Source of the DNA: Parus major
Lineage: Eukaryota > Chordata > Aves > Passeriformes > Paridae
Length of the DNA: 64,000 nucleotides
Assembly (NCBI RefSeq): GCF_001522545.3
Contig: NC_031779.1
Location: 5,360,460-5,424,459 of the forward strand
Direction: 5' to 3'
Part shown: positions 41,001-53,300 of the stretch, in pieces
Position numbering within the stretch: position 1 is the first letter of the stretch
Layout of the letters: each line of letters starts with the position of its first letter
Notes under the pieces: model-generated
The model's input: the letters and a program-made list of their open reading frames with translations, nothing else
Databases searched by the model: none
What the model was told of the DNA's origin: nothing
Program-made: the position numbers and the translations under genes

Positions 41001-41243
41001 CCAAACCAAAGCATACAGGACCTGCAAAACCCTTGTTCCCCCTGTACACTCCCTGCTTGTGGCATGTATTGTGACCATGGTTCAAAGAATGTACTTGCTA
41101 ATTCATTGTTAGTTAAAGCAAGATGCTTAAACACTAAGATCCATTATCACTTATAGAACAGTTAATACTTGATAGAGTGTTTCAGTTTATATGTAAGGTC
41201 CATCTCAGTTTCATATTATTTACTCAGTCAGCTAACTTAATAT

Positions 41244-41338
41244 TTAGAAGTGGTCAATTAGGACTGAGACACAGTTTGCTCCAACAAGATAGTTTGGATC
41301 CCCAGGAAGAGACTTGTTCTGCCAGGTTTTGGGGTCAC
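41244..41338 (-). CDS. TJP1: TJP1 window exon 18: C-terminus and stop codon
   Basis: 95 nt of coding sequence after a CCCACAG acceptor. It reads [20 protein letters not shown] and [10 protein letters not shown], then TAA at 41246-41244. It completes the ZU5 fold and matches the C-terminus of vertebrate ZO-1, with Ser where I recall Cys in mammals (NKS for NKC). The exon continues as the 3' UTR. Confidence 0.96.
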
Positions 41339-44300
41339 CTGTGGGAGGAAAACACAATGCTGGTGTTTAGTATCTGCTGTCACACAGTGTACATCTTGAA
41401 ACAACCAAGCTTTTGGACAGGAGCTTTTAAGTTCTGAAGCTACACCTCTTTTGTTGGTTTTTTTTTTTTTTTTTTTTTTTTTTTTCTTTGTTGCTGATTT
41501 GTTTGATGGTTTTAGAAAACCCTGCAGTTTGCATGTTATTAATAAAAAAATACCCCTTCATTTTAATATAACACAGGATAGGTCAGTTATTCACAACAGA
41601 TGCTGTGGCACTCAGGAACTGGTAAATATAACTCATACTCCTCTACAGCACCAACAGAGTGCTTCCCATTTGAGACTTGTTAACAGTGAATCAGGTGGTC
41701 ACTGGCTCCTTCCTAAACTGCCATTGACCAAAAAAAATAAAAAAAATTAGAAATTTTAGAAGCTAATGTGGGTAAGACGCATTTAAAGTGTCTTGGAACA
41801 GTTCTGAGCACAGATGAGGCAAATCAGAAGTCATGTTGTAACTAAGCACTATGACACATTGGTAGTTTTATTTTCTATGATGAAAATAATTGTAGACAGG
41901 ATTGTAGTCATTTTGCAGCTACATCCAGTATATGTGTTTAAAAGCCTGAAATACTAAAAGGTATTCCAGTTAACTGGTACATAAAAATCCTTACAACAAA
42001 TCTTATCTACTCATGGTCAAAGGTTCTGGGTAACAATCTGTTACAACAGAATGTCATCAGCTGCTGTCTCACCAGATCAAAGGTTACATTCCCTCTGCAC
42101 AGTCAATTGTCTCTTAAGTGGAGACAGTATTCTTCATTTACCCACCTAAAATCACTACCAAGTGTTGCCACTACACAAAAGGTGTGATCATCCCACTATG
42201 GTAGAAAGTGAAAAATGCACTGAAGTTCTATTAAGTCTTTCAGATAAATGACACTAAATAGCTTGGCCAAATAAATCTGCCTCGAGGAGAAACGGGTAAC
42301 AAGATAAAGAACCCAGTCACACACCTGAACAAACATCTGACACCTCAGTATTAAGTGAGAATGATACAAATTCCATGTAGTTTTCTTGAACTCATGAAAA
42401 CAAAATGAAGTACACAATGCACTGAGAGATGGCAACATCTAACGTAGTGACAAAGAATAGAAGTGTCTGGTGTATAGTCAGAGAAAACAAACAAATTTAC
42501 TGCAAGCAGCTGAGATTGCTTATTTCAGTCAAAAACCTCAATAATGCTGGAGAATTTTTCCTTTTACAGATTCAGGAAATTCCATTCCAAACTCATATGA
42601 CCAAATGTATTAAAAGAGTAGAACAAAACAGTAAGACGGTCGGGTCCTAGTCTTGCACATGAGACAGGCAGACTTGTTTCCAACCTTTCCTTCTAAATAC
42701 ATAGTAAAGATACAGGATGTTTTTCCCATATTTTCCCATACAACTGCTTTGAAAAGGAAAATAAAGATATCACTCAGTATTTTTTATGTTCTAATCAGTA
42801 TGGCCATAAAAGGCAACTTTTTTTCCCAGTCAGCTTTAATACCAGAATCAGTTAAGCTTTTGCAGGGGTTGAAGAGTAAAATACCAATGTATGAGGCTTA
42901 AATGTGGCAGAAAAGATGTTAGTAAGTGCAAATGAATGTCACTTTTAGGACAGAACATGGATACATTGAGAAAAGATGAGGTAGAGCAGACGACTGAAGA
43001 GAGAAAAACCCCAGAATTGTATAAATTGTTATAATAAAGCCACCCCAAGAATCAGAGTCCCATAACCAACTAATTTAGAAAGAGAGAAAACAATAATTTA
43101 TTTAAGACACAGTATGGTCTACTTACATATCATAAGACAGAATTGCCTAATTTTTAAGTTTGTCTCAAAAGAGCAATGTTATGATATACATCCCATTTCA
43201 GATTAACAGAATGTGGTGTTATATTTACAGTACAGAAAGTGTTAGGGTTTAAATATACACGCTCTTGCTTTCACCCACACATGCGCGCACACACACATCC
43301 CACTTTGGAAAGGGAGGAAAATGTCTCAGTAACTTCAGTTATTGTTTAGATCATTTGAGTCCTCTCCCTTCACTTCAAGTAAGTTCATGAACAGGTGCTA
43401 TTAGTTACAAAGGAAGTGCTGTGTTGGTTTTGTACATAGTTGTCGTATCTTTTGGGACCCTATAGTTTCTGAGCCCGTGTTTTAACACTGCCATGTATAC
43501 ACACATTGTTAAATAGATGCATGCAACACATGCATAGAATAGCTTATAAAAAACAACTAAAAATTATTGCCATTAATACCTCTAGATTATTGATTCCCCA
43601 TGAAGGGGATTGATGCTTTAATTTTTCAAAGCATCAGTGCTTTGGTGTTGACAGTGATAGATACATTGGTGAGAGAAGATATGCATACATGGTGGCTTAA
43701 ATGCTGTATACAGAAATACATTTTTCACTCAGTACTCAGATCACATGTGCACATTAATGGCTTGAATCTTCCACCATAAATTTTGAAAGTAGCTGAATAA
43801 AACCTTAAGACTTTTTCCCCAGATGTGCAAACATTCCTTTTTAAATCTCTGTAACCTCACAGCCGTTTCATGAAATTGCTTGAAACTTGCCCAGAATTCT
43901 CAATTAGGCTCCTCGCTGACAATTTCAGCCAATACATTCTCTCCCTCATCCCAGAAAGCCACAGTGAGGTAAAAATGAACAGGTAAATAAAATTGCAACC
44001 TAGTTGCAACTTTTACTATCAACCAGAGACTTCTGGATAAAGGCAGTAGAGGAGAGATAGGTAGGAGCAAGCAAGAAAAGTCTTTTGGAAAAACCAGCTA
44101 CATTAGAATAAATTGTAAATGCTTTTACTGAACACTATAGTTTTCTTAAATGACCCAATTGTTAGCATCAACTTGCACACATGGAAACAGTTAACAAGCG
44201 TTAAATCATGATTTATGAGCATGCAGATTGTTAAGATTTGCCAGAGTCCTATATGGTTAATTAAGCAACAGACAAACACCAGTAATGTTACAAAGGCCAA

Positions 44301-47300
44301 TCAGAGGTACATATTCATTTCCTCTCAGTTTTAGTGCGACTATCATTTCAAGTGTATTCAGCTGTAGCAGTCCTCAAGAAAGAAGACAGAATAGAAAAAT
44401 ACGGTAATATTTAATAGACTAGAGATATTACTCTTTTTCTGCTATCATGGTTCTAGCTATGAATTTGCACCATGAGTAAATGTAAGAAAGACATTTGTAA
44501 TGAAAGTGAAATGGGAGAGTTTGACACAAATACAATGATTGAGTTTTTATATTACACAGCATCACCTTTAGCCAAAATAACTTAAATTATACGATAGCAC
44601 CCAAAAGCCCCAAAAGGACAGAGGGAGGACAGCATACCCGACGAGGAATCGGAGGATTTTAGAGCAAAAGACCAACCATCAGGGGTCATAGACGCACAGT
44701 GTGGCAGGCGCAGCTCCACTGGCTTCAGGAATTTTAGTCCATGAGGCCCACACATTACCAAGGGGCTAAGAAGTGTTTCACCTAGAGTTAAGAGAAGGAA
44801 AAAAATCTGTTACTGACTTTTTGTGACATACATTCAAAGTATTACACAATTACACTGCAGAGCTACTCAGTAACTCAATTTAGAGAAAAATACAAACGTT
44901 TAGACCTCTCAGTAAAGAAAGGCACAAGAGTGTTTTTCACTCAAGTGACTTTTCAGTAGAACACACTACAATCTCAAAATTAAAACTACTGGAGCATATC
45001 AAGGTTACTTTCATATTCTGTTTTGTTCTCGTTAGAAAAGAATTGTATTAAGTAGCAGAACAGTGTACAGTTCCAGCTGTTACCTTTCTCTTTATCCAAA
45101 GGTGGAAGTATACTGTTGTCTCTGCAGACTTTGAAATATATTTCTTGCTCTATTCCCTCTGGAATGGCTCCTTGTGGTATAATAATACTAACTCCAGTCT
45201 CTATGGAGCTCAATACACCACCATTGCTGTTAAATACACCTCTTGCTGTGGCTACAACTGTGTGTCCATCTTCCTCCTCCTCATCCTCAAGTGCTGTAGG
45301 GCTGAAAAGACAGAAAGCCTAGCAGTTTTATCAATATTTCCTCCTGAAACTCTGTGGCAAAAAACCCAACTCCACCCAAAAAGAACCCCAAAACAAAGAA
45401 AGAACCCCCCCCCCCAAAAAAAACCAAAACAACACAACAAAAAAACCCCCACCAACTCTCACCAACTCTGAAAGCATTCAGGAAGTAGTTAAAGCAAGAA
45501 TTCAGACCACTTGAATCTTGTGTTTCCAGCTGCCTGCTTCTGGCATTATACAGAAAGACCTTACCCCAGCTACACATTCAGCTTCATAAAAGTGAATGCA
45601 ATGGAAAGTTTATTTTTTTTGTCCCAAAACTCCATTCTGACTATTTTACCAGAAGAATTACTAATTCTTATTCAAGTGATAGTGAACCTTTTTACATACA
45701 TATATATGGAAAACAAAGCTTGCAAGAAAAAAAAATTACACACGTTTTTCCAGGGTGCCAGGCTATAACTAAAAAGAAACTTGTAACTTCAAGATACCTT
45801 GATGAAGTTTTCAGAACAGTTTCAAAAGAATTTCACTCAAAGAGCCAGTAACTCCAAAATGTAGCAGTCTACAGAACTACCTAGCATAAAACATTTCTCA
45901 GGTGCTTAAGAACATATAAGACAAACAGCAAAATTTTAAGTCTTAAGGTTCACACATTATTATTGTGTTGAAATAAAATATCACTAAAACACTGTTCTGC
46001 AAAAGCAAATAGCTTAAGATTGTAACAGTATCTGTTACTCTTGACATAGTTCTTATACGTTAAAGCATGTTGTGCAAGCATGAGCTGCAAATAAGCAGCT
46101 GCTGGTTTGTCTCACAGTAAAGAGCACCAATATGAAACTGCAAAAGTTACTTTCTTTTCACAAGTATTTTTAAAGTATCCCTTATTCACATGTCCCATGA
46201 GGTCTCTCTAAGCACAAAATGAATACAATTTGCTGCAATAGCTATCTTTAGAAATTAATTCCATCTTCTGGAAAGAATTGTGAGGACAAATTATTACTAT
46301 CTACCAGAAAATTTATAATTTAGTATGAGAAATAGGAAGTAAAGCCATGCCACTTCCTAGTAACAGAATGCAAGACAGTTCAGGCACATCAAACACATTT
46401 TAAGTATCTATCCTTTGGCAGAATTTAGAATAATAGCATCAATCGTTCGACTACAATACCTACAGAAATTGGAAGGAGAATTAAAAAACAAGCTTTATTT
46501 TTCATTTTCAGATGACCTGTAGATGTACAGGTGGAAAGGGAAGGAGCAGCAGCTTACCTTACAGGAATGGCTTTAGGCACAGCATTAACGTTATTTGGTT
46601 GATATTTAGGCTTGTCGACCTGTACAGCATAGGTGTCCGTTCCACTCTCAAAGTCAGGAGGCTGCGATGAGCTGTGTGCTTTCAAAATTGGTTGAGGAGA
46701 ATTTGAAGATTTTGATGGCAACTCTGGTTTATGCTGAGCTTCATTTGGCAAGAGATTGTGGTTGAATTTCGGACTTTCAAACTTGCGCTCAAAGGGCCGT
46801 GCAGCACTGGTGTAAGGTTTGGTTGAGAAGCGGTTGTAGGAAGGAGTGACTGTTTTCTGAATCTGCTCAGTTCCATTAACAGGGCCTTTGTCAGGGAAGC
46901 TTTTCTGAGGGTAAAAAGTGGACTGCACAGTGTCCTCTCTAGAGGATCTGAAAATTGCTGACTTGTTCTGAGGTGGAGGAGGATCAGACACAGAGTTAAC
47001 TGCAATGAAAATGAAAATACCCAAACTTGTCAGAAACCACCAAAAATGACTGGTCACGTACACTGAGGCACATGAACACATTTCAGTCAATTCTTAATCA
47101 TCATCTTAATCATCAGTATAAAATATATACATTAAGTTATCTAACATTTCATTATAAATGTTAGAGACAATGGTATGACCTTTCAATGAAAAGGTTAGAC
47201 TAATTTATATCATGATCAAACCTCCAGAAAAGCAGTACTGAAATACCATTGTGTAGCTGAACAAACCAGAAAATTCAACTGAACTGGGTAATCCTCTCAA

Positions 47301-50300
47301 TGTGAAAGTGAAAACAACTTTTTCTTTTGTTTTTAGAAGCCTACAACTATTACTCATGTCAGAAGAATTCTGGTCCAAAGCACAGAGAGTTTTACTTCAT
47401 CTTTGCCGAGACAAGTGCAACAGTTACAGGTATTACTAATACCTGGAACCTACCTGGTTTCAGAGAGAATTACAAAATAATATCATAAAATTCAATCTCA
47501 CTACAATAAAAAACTATTTTCAATAATAATTATTCCACATTTCAGTTAGAGAACAACATAGTTACCCATGTAGATGTGCTGAAGCAACCCCATAAGCACC
47601 TGACAAGCAATAGCTGTTCCCACAAAGGTCAGCTTTGTAACTGCTCACCTTCAGAAAGTGCAGGCTTGTGGTGTGCTGGGAGAGACAGGACAGGACTGTT
47701 AATTGACTGTGGCTGTGTGTACTGGACTGAAGGAGCAGGAGGAGGAGTTGTAACTTGAGGGATTGGCTCATAGCGTTTTTCACCAACAGGTCTATCCAGT
47801 GATTCAGTATCAGTTGGTTTCCCCCTATTGAAACAGAATTAAAAAACCAACATTTGACTGTTTGGTTACCTCACAGCTCCTGCATTCACTGCTATTTTTT
47901 GTCTTCTATGATCACCTGATTTCCATCTCTTCCTATAAACATCAAAACATTATTTTCTTGAATAGCCTGTCTCAAGTATAAAAACATTTATTGATAAGCA
48001 CAAGAGATTCAGACAACATTGACCTTTAGAAGATTAGTAACACAAACCAAGGCAAACAAAAGGCAGATGACATTTCAGGTGTATTTGCATAATTGCCTAT
48101 TAATTTTATTTATTTTTCAACTTCATTTGGAGTAATTTCAATGAAAGATCGTTCTCTAATTTCATGGGTCTTGTAAAAAAAAATAAACCCACTTCTTTTT
48201 AGTTTGTTTTTTTTAAAAAGCATAATTAGCCAAAAGGACAATGGATTCTAGTATAACTTCTTTAAATACACCTAGTATTTGAACAATGCCATCTTAATTA
48301 GAAATGTAATCAGCTTAAGCTTCACTAGCTTTATGTGCATAGTGTATGTAACTTTAAAATTCTTATTTTCAAAGCATTTTTCTTATGCTAGAAATATTTA
48401 TCCACAGGTTTACTTCAGAAAATGATTGATTTCACAAACACCTTTGTAATTTTGGATCGCAATAGTACTTATTGCACTTCCAGAATTTGTGTGTTTCAAA
48501 TTTTAAGTGCACATAATGCCTGTGATGAAATGTAACAGTGAGAGGACACCTGAAAACATCCTCACATCAACAACAGTCTTACCACTTGATGTTCCTTTTC
48601 AAGTAGTCATAGCTAGTGTAAGAGCCAAGAAATCTAGGTGATGGCAAAGCAAACAGCAATAGAAGAATGAAAGAAAATAGTCATTCTATCTTGAGCATAT
48701 TATTTCTTCACGCTTTTTATGTTAGTCCTAGCAGCTGTCATATGACAAGGTTGTTGAAACAGAGACACTATTCACAGAGATATTTCTGACAAAACCTTTA
48801 CCATATGCATGTTTACAATGATCACATATTATATTCCATATGAGATTTGGTCAGTGAATTAGAAGGTAGTCAAGATCTTGTATTGGCAGGTATTAAAAGT
48901 AAGAATGAGATTACACTAAGCCATTTGTTACAATCTGTATAAAGAAAATTATTCAATACATTGAAATAAATGAACAACCTCTCATATAGTCCAGTTTGAA
49001 ACAACTTCTTCAGTCATAACACTGACAGACTGACAGTAGGGTTGTACTGTACTGCAGATCATGTAAGGAGGGTACATTCACAGCAACTGTTTCTCCAGCA
49101 CTATCAGCTCATCCAGTAGAGAGCCCACACCATAAAATGTTTCTGGTTGTGTTCAACAGTATCTAAAAGAACATCTTAGAACTGTTTCCAAATACCAGGA
49201 GAGACAGAACCATAAGTATACTGATGACTTCCCTAGATTTTTAACACTTACCTTGCTTACATGTAGCAAGAAAATACATGTACATGTACTTGTACATGAG
49301 GACAGCTTTCCCTCATTCATTCACTTTCTGTATGGTCACAAATATTTAACAGGCAACAATTCTAGACACCAACCATCTTGGCACTTTAGAGGAGTATGCT
49401 ATGAAACTATAAAAAGGCTGGAAACTTCTGCAAGTCTGCTTGATCGTCACATGAATGAGAAGATCAGTGATCTAAACAGCATTTGTATGAACATACCTCT
49501 AAAACCAGAGCTGCAAAAAAGAGATGACTTTAGATCTATCTCAAAGCTTCCATTCCCACTGATTTTATCTAAAGCCATTTATCCAGCAACAGGAGCCATT
49601 ACTGCATGCTCACTCCCTGTTGCCTTTACTCCAGGTGGGTAATAGCTGCTCTCTCAAGAAAGTGCCCACCTGAAATCACTGCTTCCCAGAGGGAGATAGC
49701 AACCAGGGGAGGGCAGCCCTGCAAAAGCCCACAGGAAAAGCCCCACACACACTACACATGATCAGAAGTGCATATCAGTGTCCCAGGGGACAAACAAATG
49801 GGGAAGGGTAGTACACCTTTTGATGAAGGGAGGAGAACACAAAGTTGTGTTTAGTATGAAGCACATTCTGTCACAGTCTCCTGACCAAGTGTCAGACACA
49901 ATCCCATCCCCACTGCTCAGAACCTGTATGCAGCCAAAGTGATCCCTTACAGCTCCTAAGGGTGTAATCAAAATTACCCTAATTATAGATAGACTGCTTT
50001 CTAAACTATCTCCCACTTCACCTTCATGACAAATTTACTACTTTAATTTGAAAGGGAGCAGAAATAAACCCCTAGAATGAACCAATGGGACCCAAGTTAT
50101 AAGCCTAAGGATGCAACAGCAACTGCTTTGCTGGTGCTCAATAGACTCCAGCTAACAGACACTCAGGAGTCTGGATGCTTCTCCTCACTGCCTCCCCAGC
50201 TGAGGCTGCAGCTGCCTCTGAGACCACTCTTAACCCTGCTCAGAACAGACATTCACAAAGTTACCTGACTCTGCAGCATGTCAAGCAGCAAAAGCAGGTA

Positions 50301-53300
50301 ACTCCATTGATCCAAGCAGTAACAAACCCACTACTCTCAGCCATGGGGATATCTGCCTCAAATTGCTTCAACCAGACCCACTGAAACACACCCATTTACA
50401 GGTTCTACTATTTTCTCACAGCAAGAGAAATTACCCCTTATTCTGCAGTTCCTGACAACTGTAACGTGCAGATGTGGCATTATCCCTACAAAGCAGCTTT
50501 AGCAATGGCATGAATTTCTTAAATTATGAAAATAAACCCCCAACAAAATAAAACAGTAAAATAATTTGTAGTGGGAAAAATATGGATTGTCACCATCTTT
50601 ACTCAGTGGCAAAGAACTTTACATAATTTGATGTTTCACATTAATATTTAACATTAAGAAAGTTGTAGCTATTGCTCATGAATAAATAAAATCTGTCCTC
50701 TGTACCCAGAATACATTATATGGATTATTCAGAAGAAAGAGATTGCATAATCAACAGTTCCTGTATAATCCAAATTTAGTCCTGTTTATTTTTAGAAGAG
50801 TTATTCACAGAATAGCAATTACCATATAAATTCACTGGGAAAAAAGATTAATACTGAGCAAGTAACAGGAACAACGTGGAAGCTGGTTAAAAGAAAGTCC
50901 TAAACATGAACGCTTTTTCAAGATAGCAGTGGGTTTGTGTTTCCACACAAGGACACTGCAGTGTACTAGAGGCAGTACTGTCCAACTGAGCAGCATTCTT
51001 GTTTATCTCTTTCCACTTACATTAATATTTTAGTATTTGTCTATTTGCACTGGACTGCCCTCCTGGGTAAATTTTCTTTCCCATGTCTGGCCCTTCCTGT
51101 TAAGGGTTACATTCTTTCACAAAGCAAAAACAGAACACGTTTGTCCCACATGATACATGAAATTGTCAGCCTTAAAACCAGTATTATCTTACTCCTCTGT
51201 GGCAGTAAGAGGTCACCTTCCCATACATACAAGCCCTGAAGTTATACACTAGCTCATGATCAAAACAAAACCACAAGCGAGCAGCCAAAGAATACAAGTG
51301 ACACTGCAGACAGAAGCAGTAGGTAGAAATATGGAAGAATCTCTCTCAACCATGAGCTGTTCTGCACCAAAAATTCAGTGGTTGTGTTTGTCTCTCATGC
51401 TTTTCACCGTGACAACACTGAAGAATAACAAATGTACAATGAAAGCTTTTGACACTCTCCACCTGAAAAATTTTACAATCCTCACAATTACTTGATGAAT
51501 GCTCGCAACACTTCTCCCAAAGTGTGACTTGCATTTTCAATGGCAACACCAAAATGGATCATCTGTGGGTAACACTGGGTTTTTTATGTGGAATTTTGAA
51601 AATTACTGCTATGAGACCAGTCAGGACAGCTTTCTTAGGTCTATGCCTATGATGCCCAGAGAGCAGAACAGCTGAGCTCTCATCTTTCCACCAGAAGACA
51701 CTGGGCAAATGAAAAGGAAGGATAAGAAGCATCCTTGCCTGAGAATCAGGACTGGTTACAGACACCCAATATACACACCATTAGGGGGAAAAAAAGTGAA
51801 GCCTTTAAAACCTATCAAATTTTTTGGACCATTCCAACATTCTCAGGTCACAAAGACAATGGAAGATCACAGACAATGACCAAACAAATAATAACTGGAT
51901 TCCCAAGTCCCAGCTCAAATCCTTTAAGACAAGCACTGGAACATGGTGTATCAAGTACATGGAAGATACCTTGCACGTACACTCAACATTATAAAACTAC
52001 AACTATCATTCTAAAGATCTCATTTACATTAAGGCTGTCATATTTTCAGCTTGACCTGAATAGTCCATGTTTCAAGCAGGAATACAACCAAAGCCCTCAA
52101 AACCACCCAGTTTTCAGGCTGCATGCAGCAAGCCAAGGTGGCTTTTCACAGTAACATCTACAAACATCTTGTTATTTCAAAACAAAACTTGTTGTTTCAA
52201 AAAAAAATTTAAAAACAAATTTAAAGATTTAATTAACTGTGGAGAGTATTCAAAAAGTTTGAATACTATCCTCCAAAATAGCCAGCTCTTTACCTGAGCA
52301 AAATCTGTGTATGATCTTTCACACAATTTCTGTATAAAAATGTTCCAATTCAAGGAAACAAAATAATACAGGAAACAGATGTTTCCATCAACAGATTAAA
52401 TTCTGGCCTCAGCAATATTCCCTAAAGGCTCAGTTTCCTAATGTCAAACATGGCTAACATGCACAAGAACAAATGCATTCAGAACTGGAATAAATCGAAA
52501 CCTTTGTTTTGAAGGATGTGTAAGCACTACTACTAGACTAAGAAAATGCTTTATTATGTCCTGCTTATGATAATAAACAGAACACAATCAATGATCTTGA
52601 TGAGGGGATTGAGAGCACTCCCCCAGTAAGTTCACAGGTGACTCCAAATTAAGGAGAGTTGATTTGCTGGAGGGTAGGAAAGCTCTGCAGAGGGGTCTGG
52701 ACAGGCTGGATCAGTGGCTGAGGCCAACTGTGTGAGGTTCAGCAGTGGGTCCTGCCCTTGGCTCACACCAACCCCTGCAGTGCCACAGGCTGGGGCAGAG
52801 GGGCTGGAAAGCTGCAAAAGGCCCTGGGGGTGCTGGTCAACAGCAGCTGAACATGAGCCAGGTGTGCCCAGGTGGCCAAGGAGGCCAAAGGCACCTGGCC
52901 TGGACCAGCCATGGTGTGTCCAGCAGGATCCATGCAGTGACCATCCCTCTGTGCTGGGCACTGCTGAGGCCACACCTTGAGTGCTGTGTCCAGCTCTGGG
53001 CCTCTCACAGCAAGGAGGACATTGAGCAGGTCCAGAAAAGGGCAACAGGGCTGGGGAAGGGTCTGGAGCACAAATCATGTGAGTTGCAGCTGAGGGAGCT
53101 TGGGGAGCTCAGCCTGGAGGAGGCTCAGGAGAGACATTATCAGTCTACAGCTCACTAAAAGAAGATCATAGCCAGGTAGGATTCAGCCTCTTTTCCCGGG
53201 TAAGAAGTGACAGGACAAGAGGAAGTGACCTCAAATTGTGCTGGAGGAATTTAGGTAAGATATTGGGAAATATTTCTTCACTGAAAGGGCTATCAGACAT

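Larger units (their letters stand above)
39715..41243 (-). other. TJP1: TJP1 3' UTR (approximate end)
   Basis: This follows the TAA stop in the terminal exon. On the minus strand AATAAA hexamers occur at 40098-40093, 39761-39756 and 39741-39736; the last two are 20 nt apart and followed by a U/G-rich stretch (TTGTTTCTG), so the main end is probably near 39715-39725. The UTR holds a U/G-rich low-complexity tract (40908-41000), an AU-rich block (40172-40197) and one UGUANAUA Pumilio-type motif (40260-40253). The 3' boundary is inferred from hexamers only. Confidence 0.65.

Noticed and set aside
40691..41156. Open frames of 115-147 codons in both strands at the TJP1 3' end
   Set aside because: Produced by the A/C-rich low-complexity tract inside the TJP1 3' UTR.
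44584..44637. Alternative TJP1 C-terminus by retaining intron 17 (17 extra codons to a TAA)
   Set aside because: Any intron reads to a stop within a short distance; there is no convincing nearby poly(A) evidence and no conserved peptide.
52745..53158. 137-codon plus-strand and 148-codon minus-strand open frames
   Set aside because: Both lie in the CR1 element; the plus frame is a degraded piece of its reverse-transcriptase ORF, the minus frame an antisense shadow.
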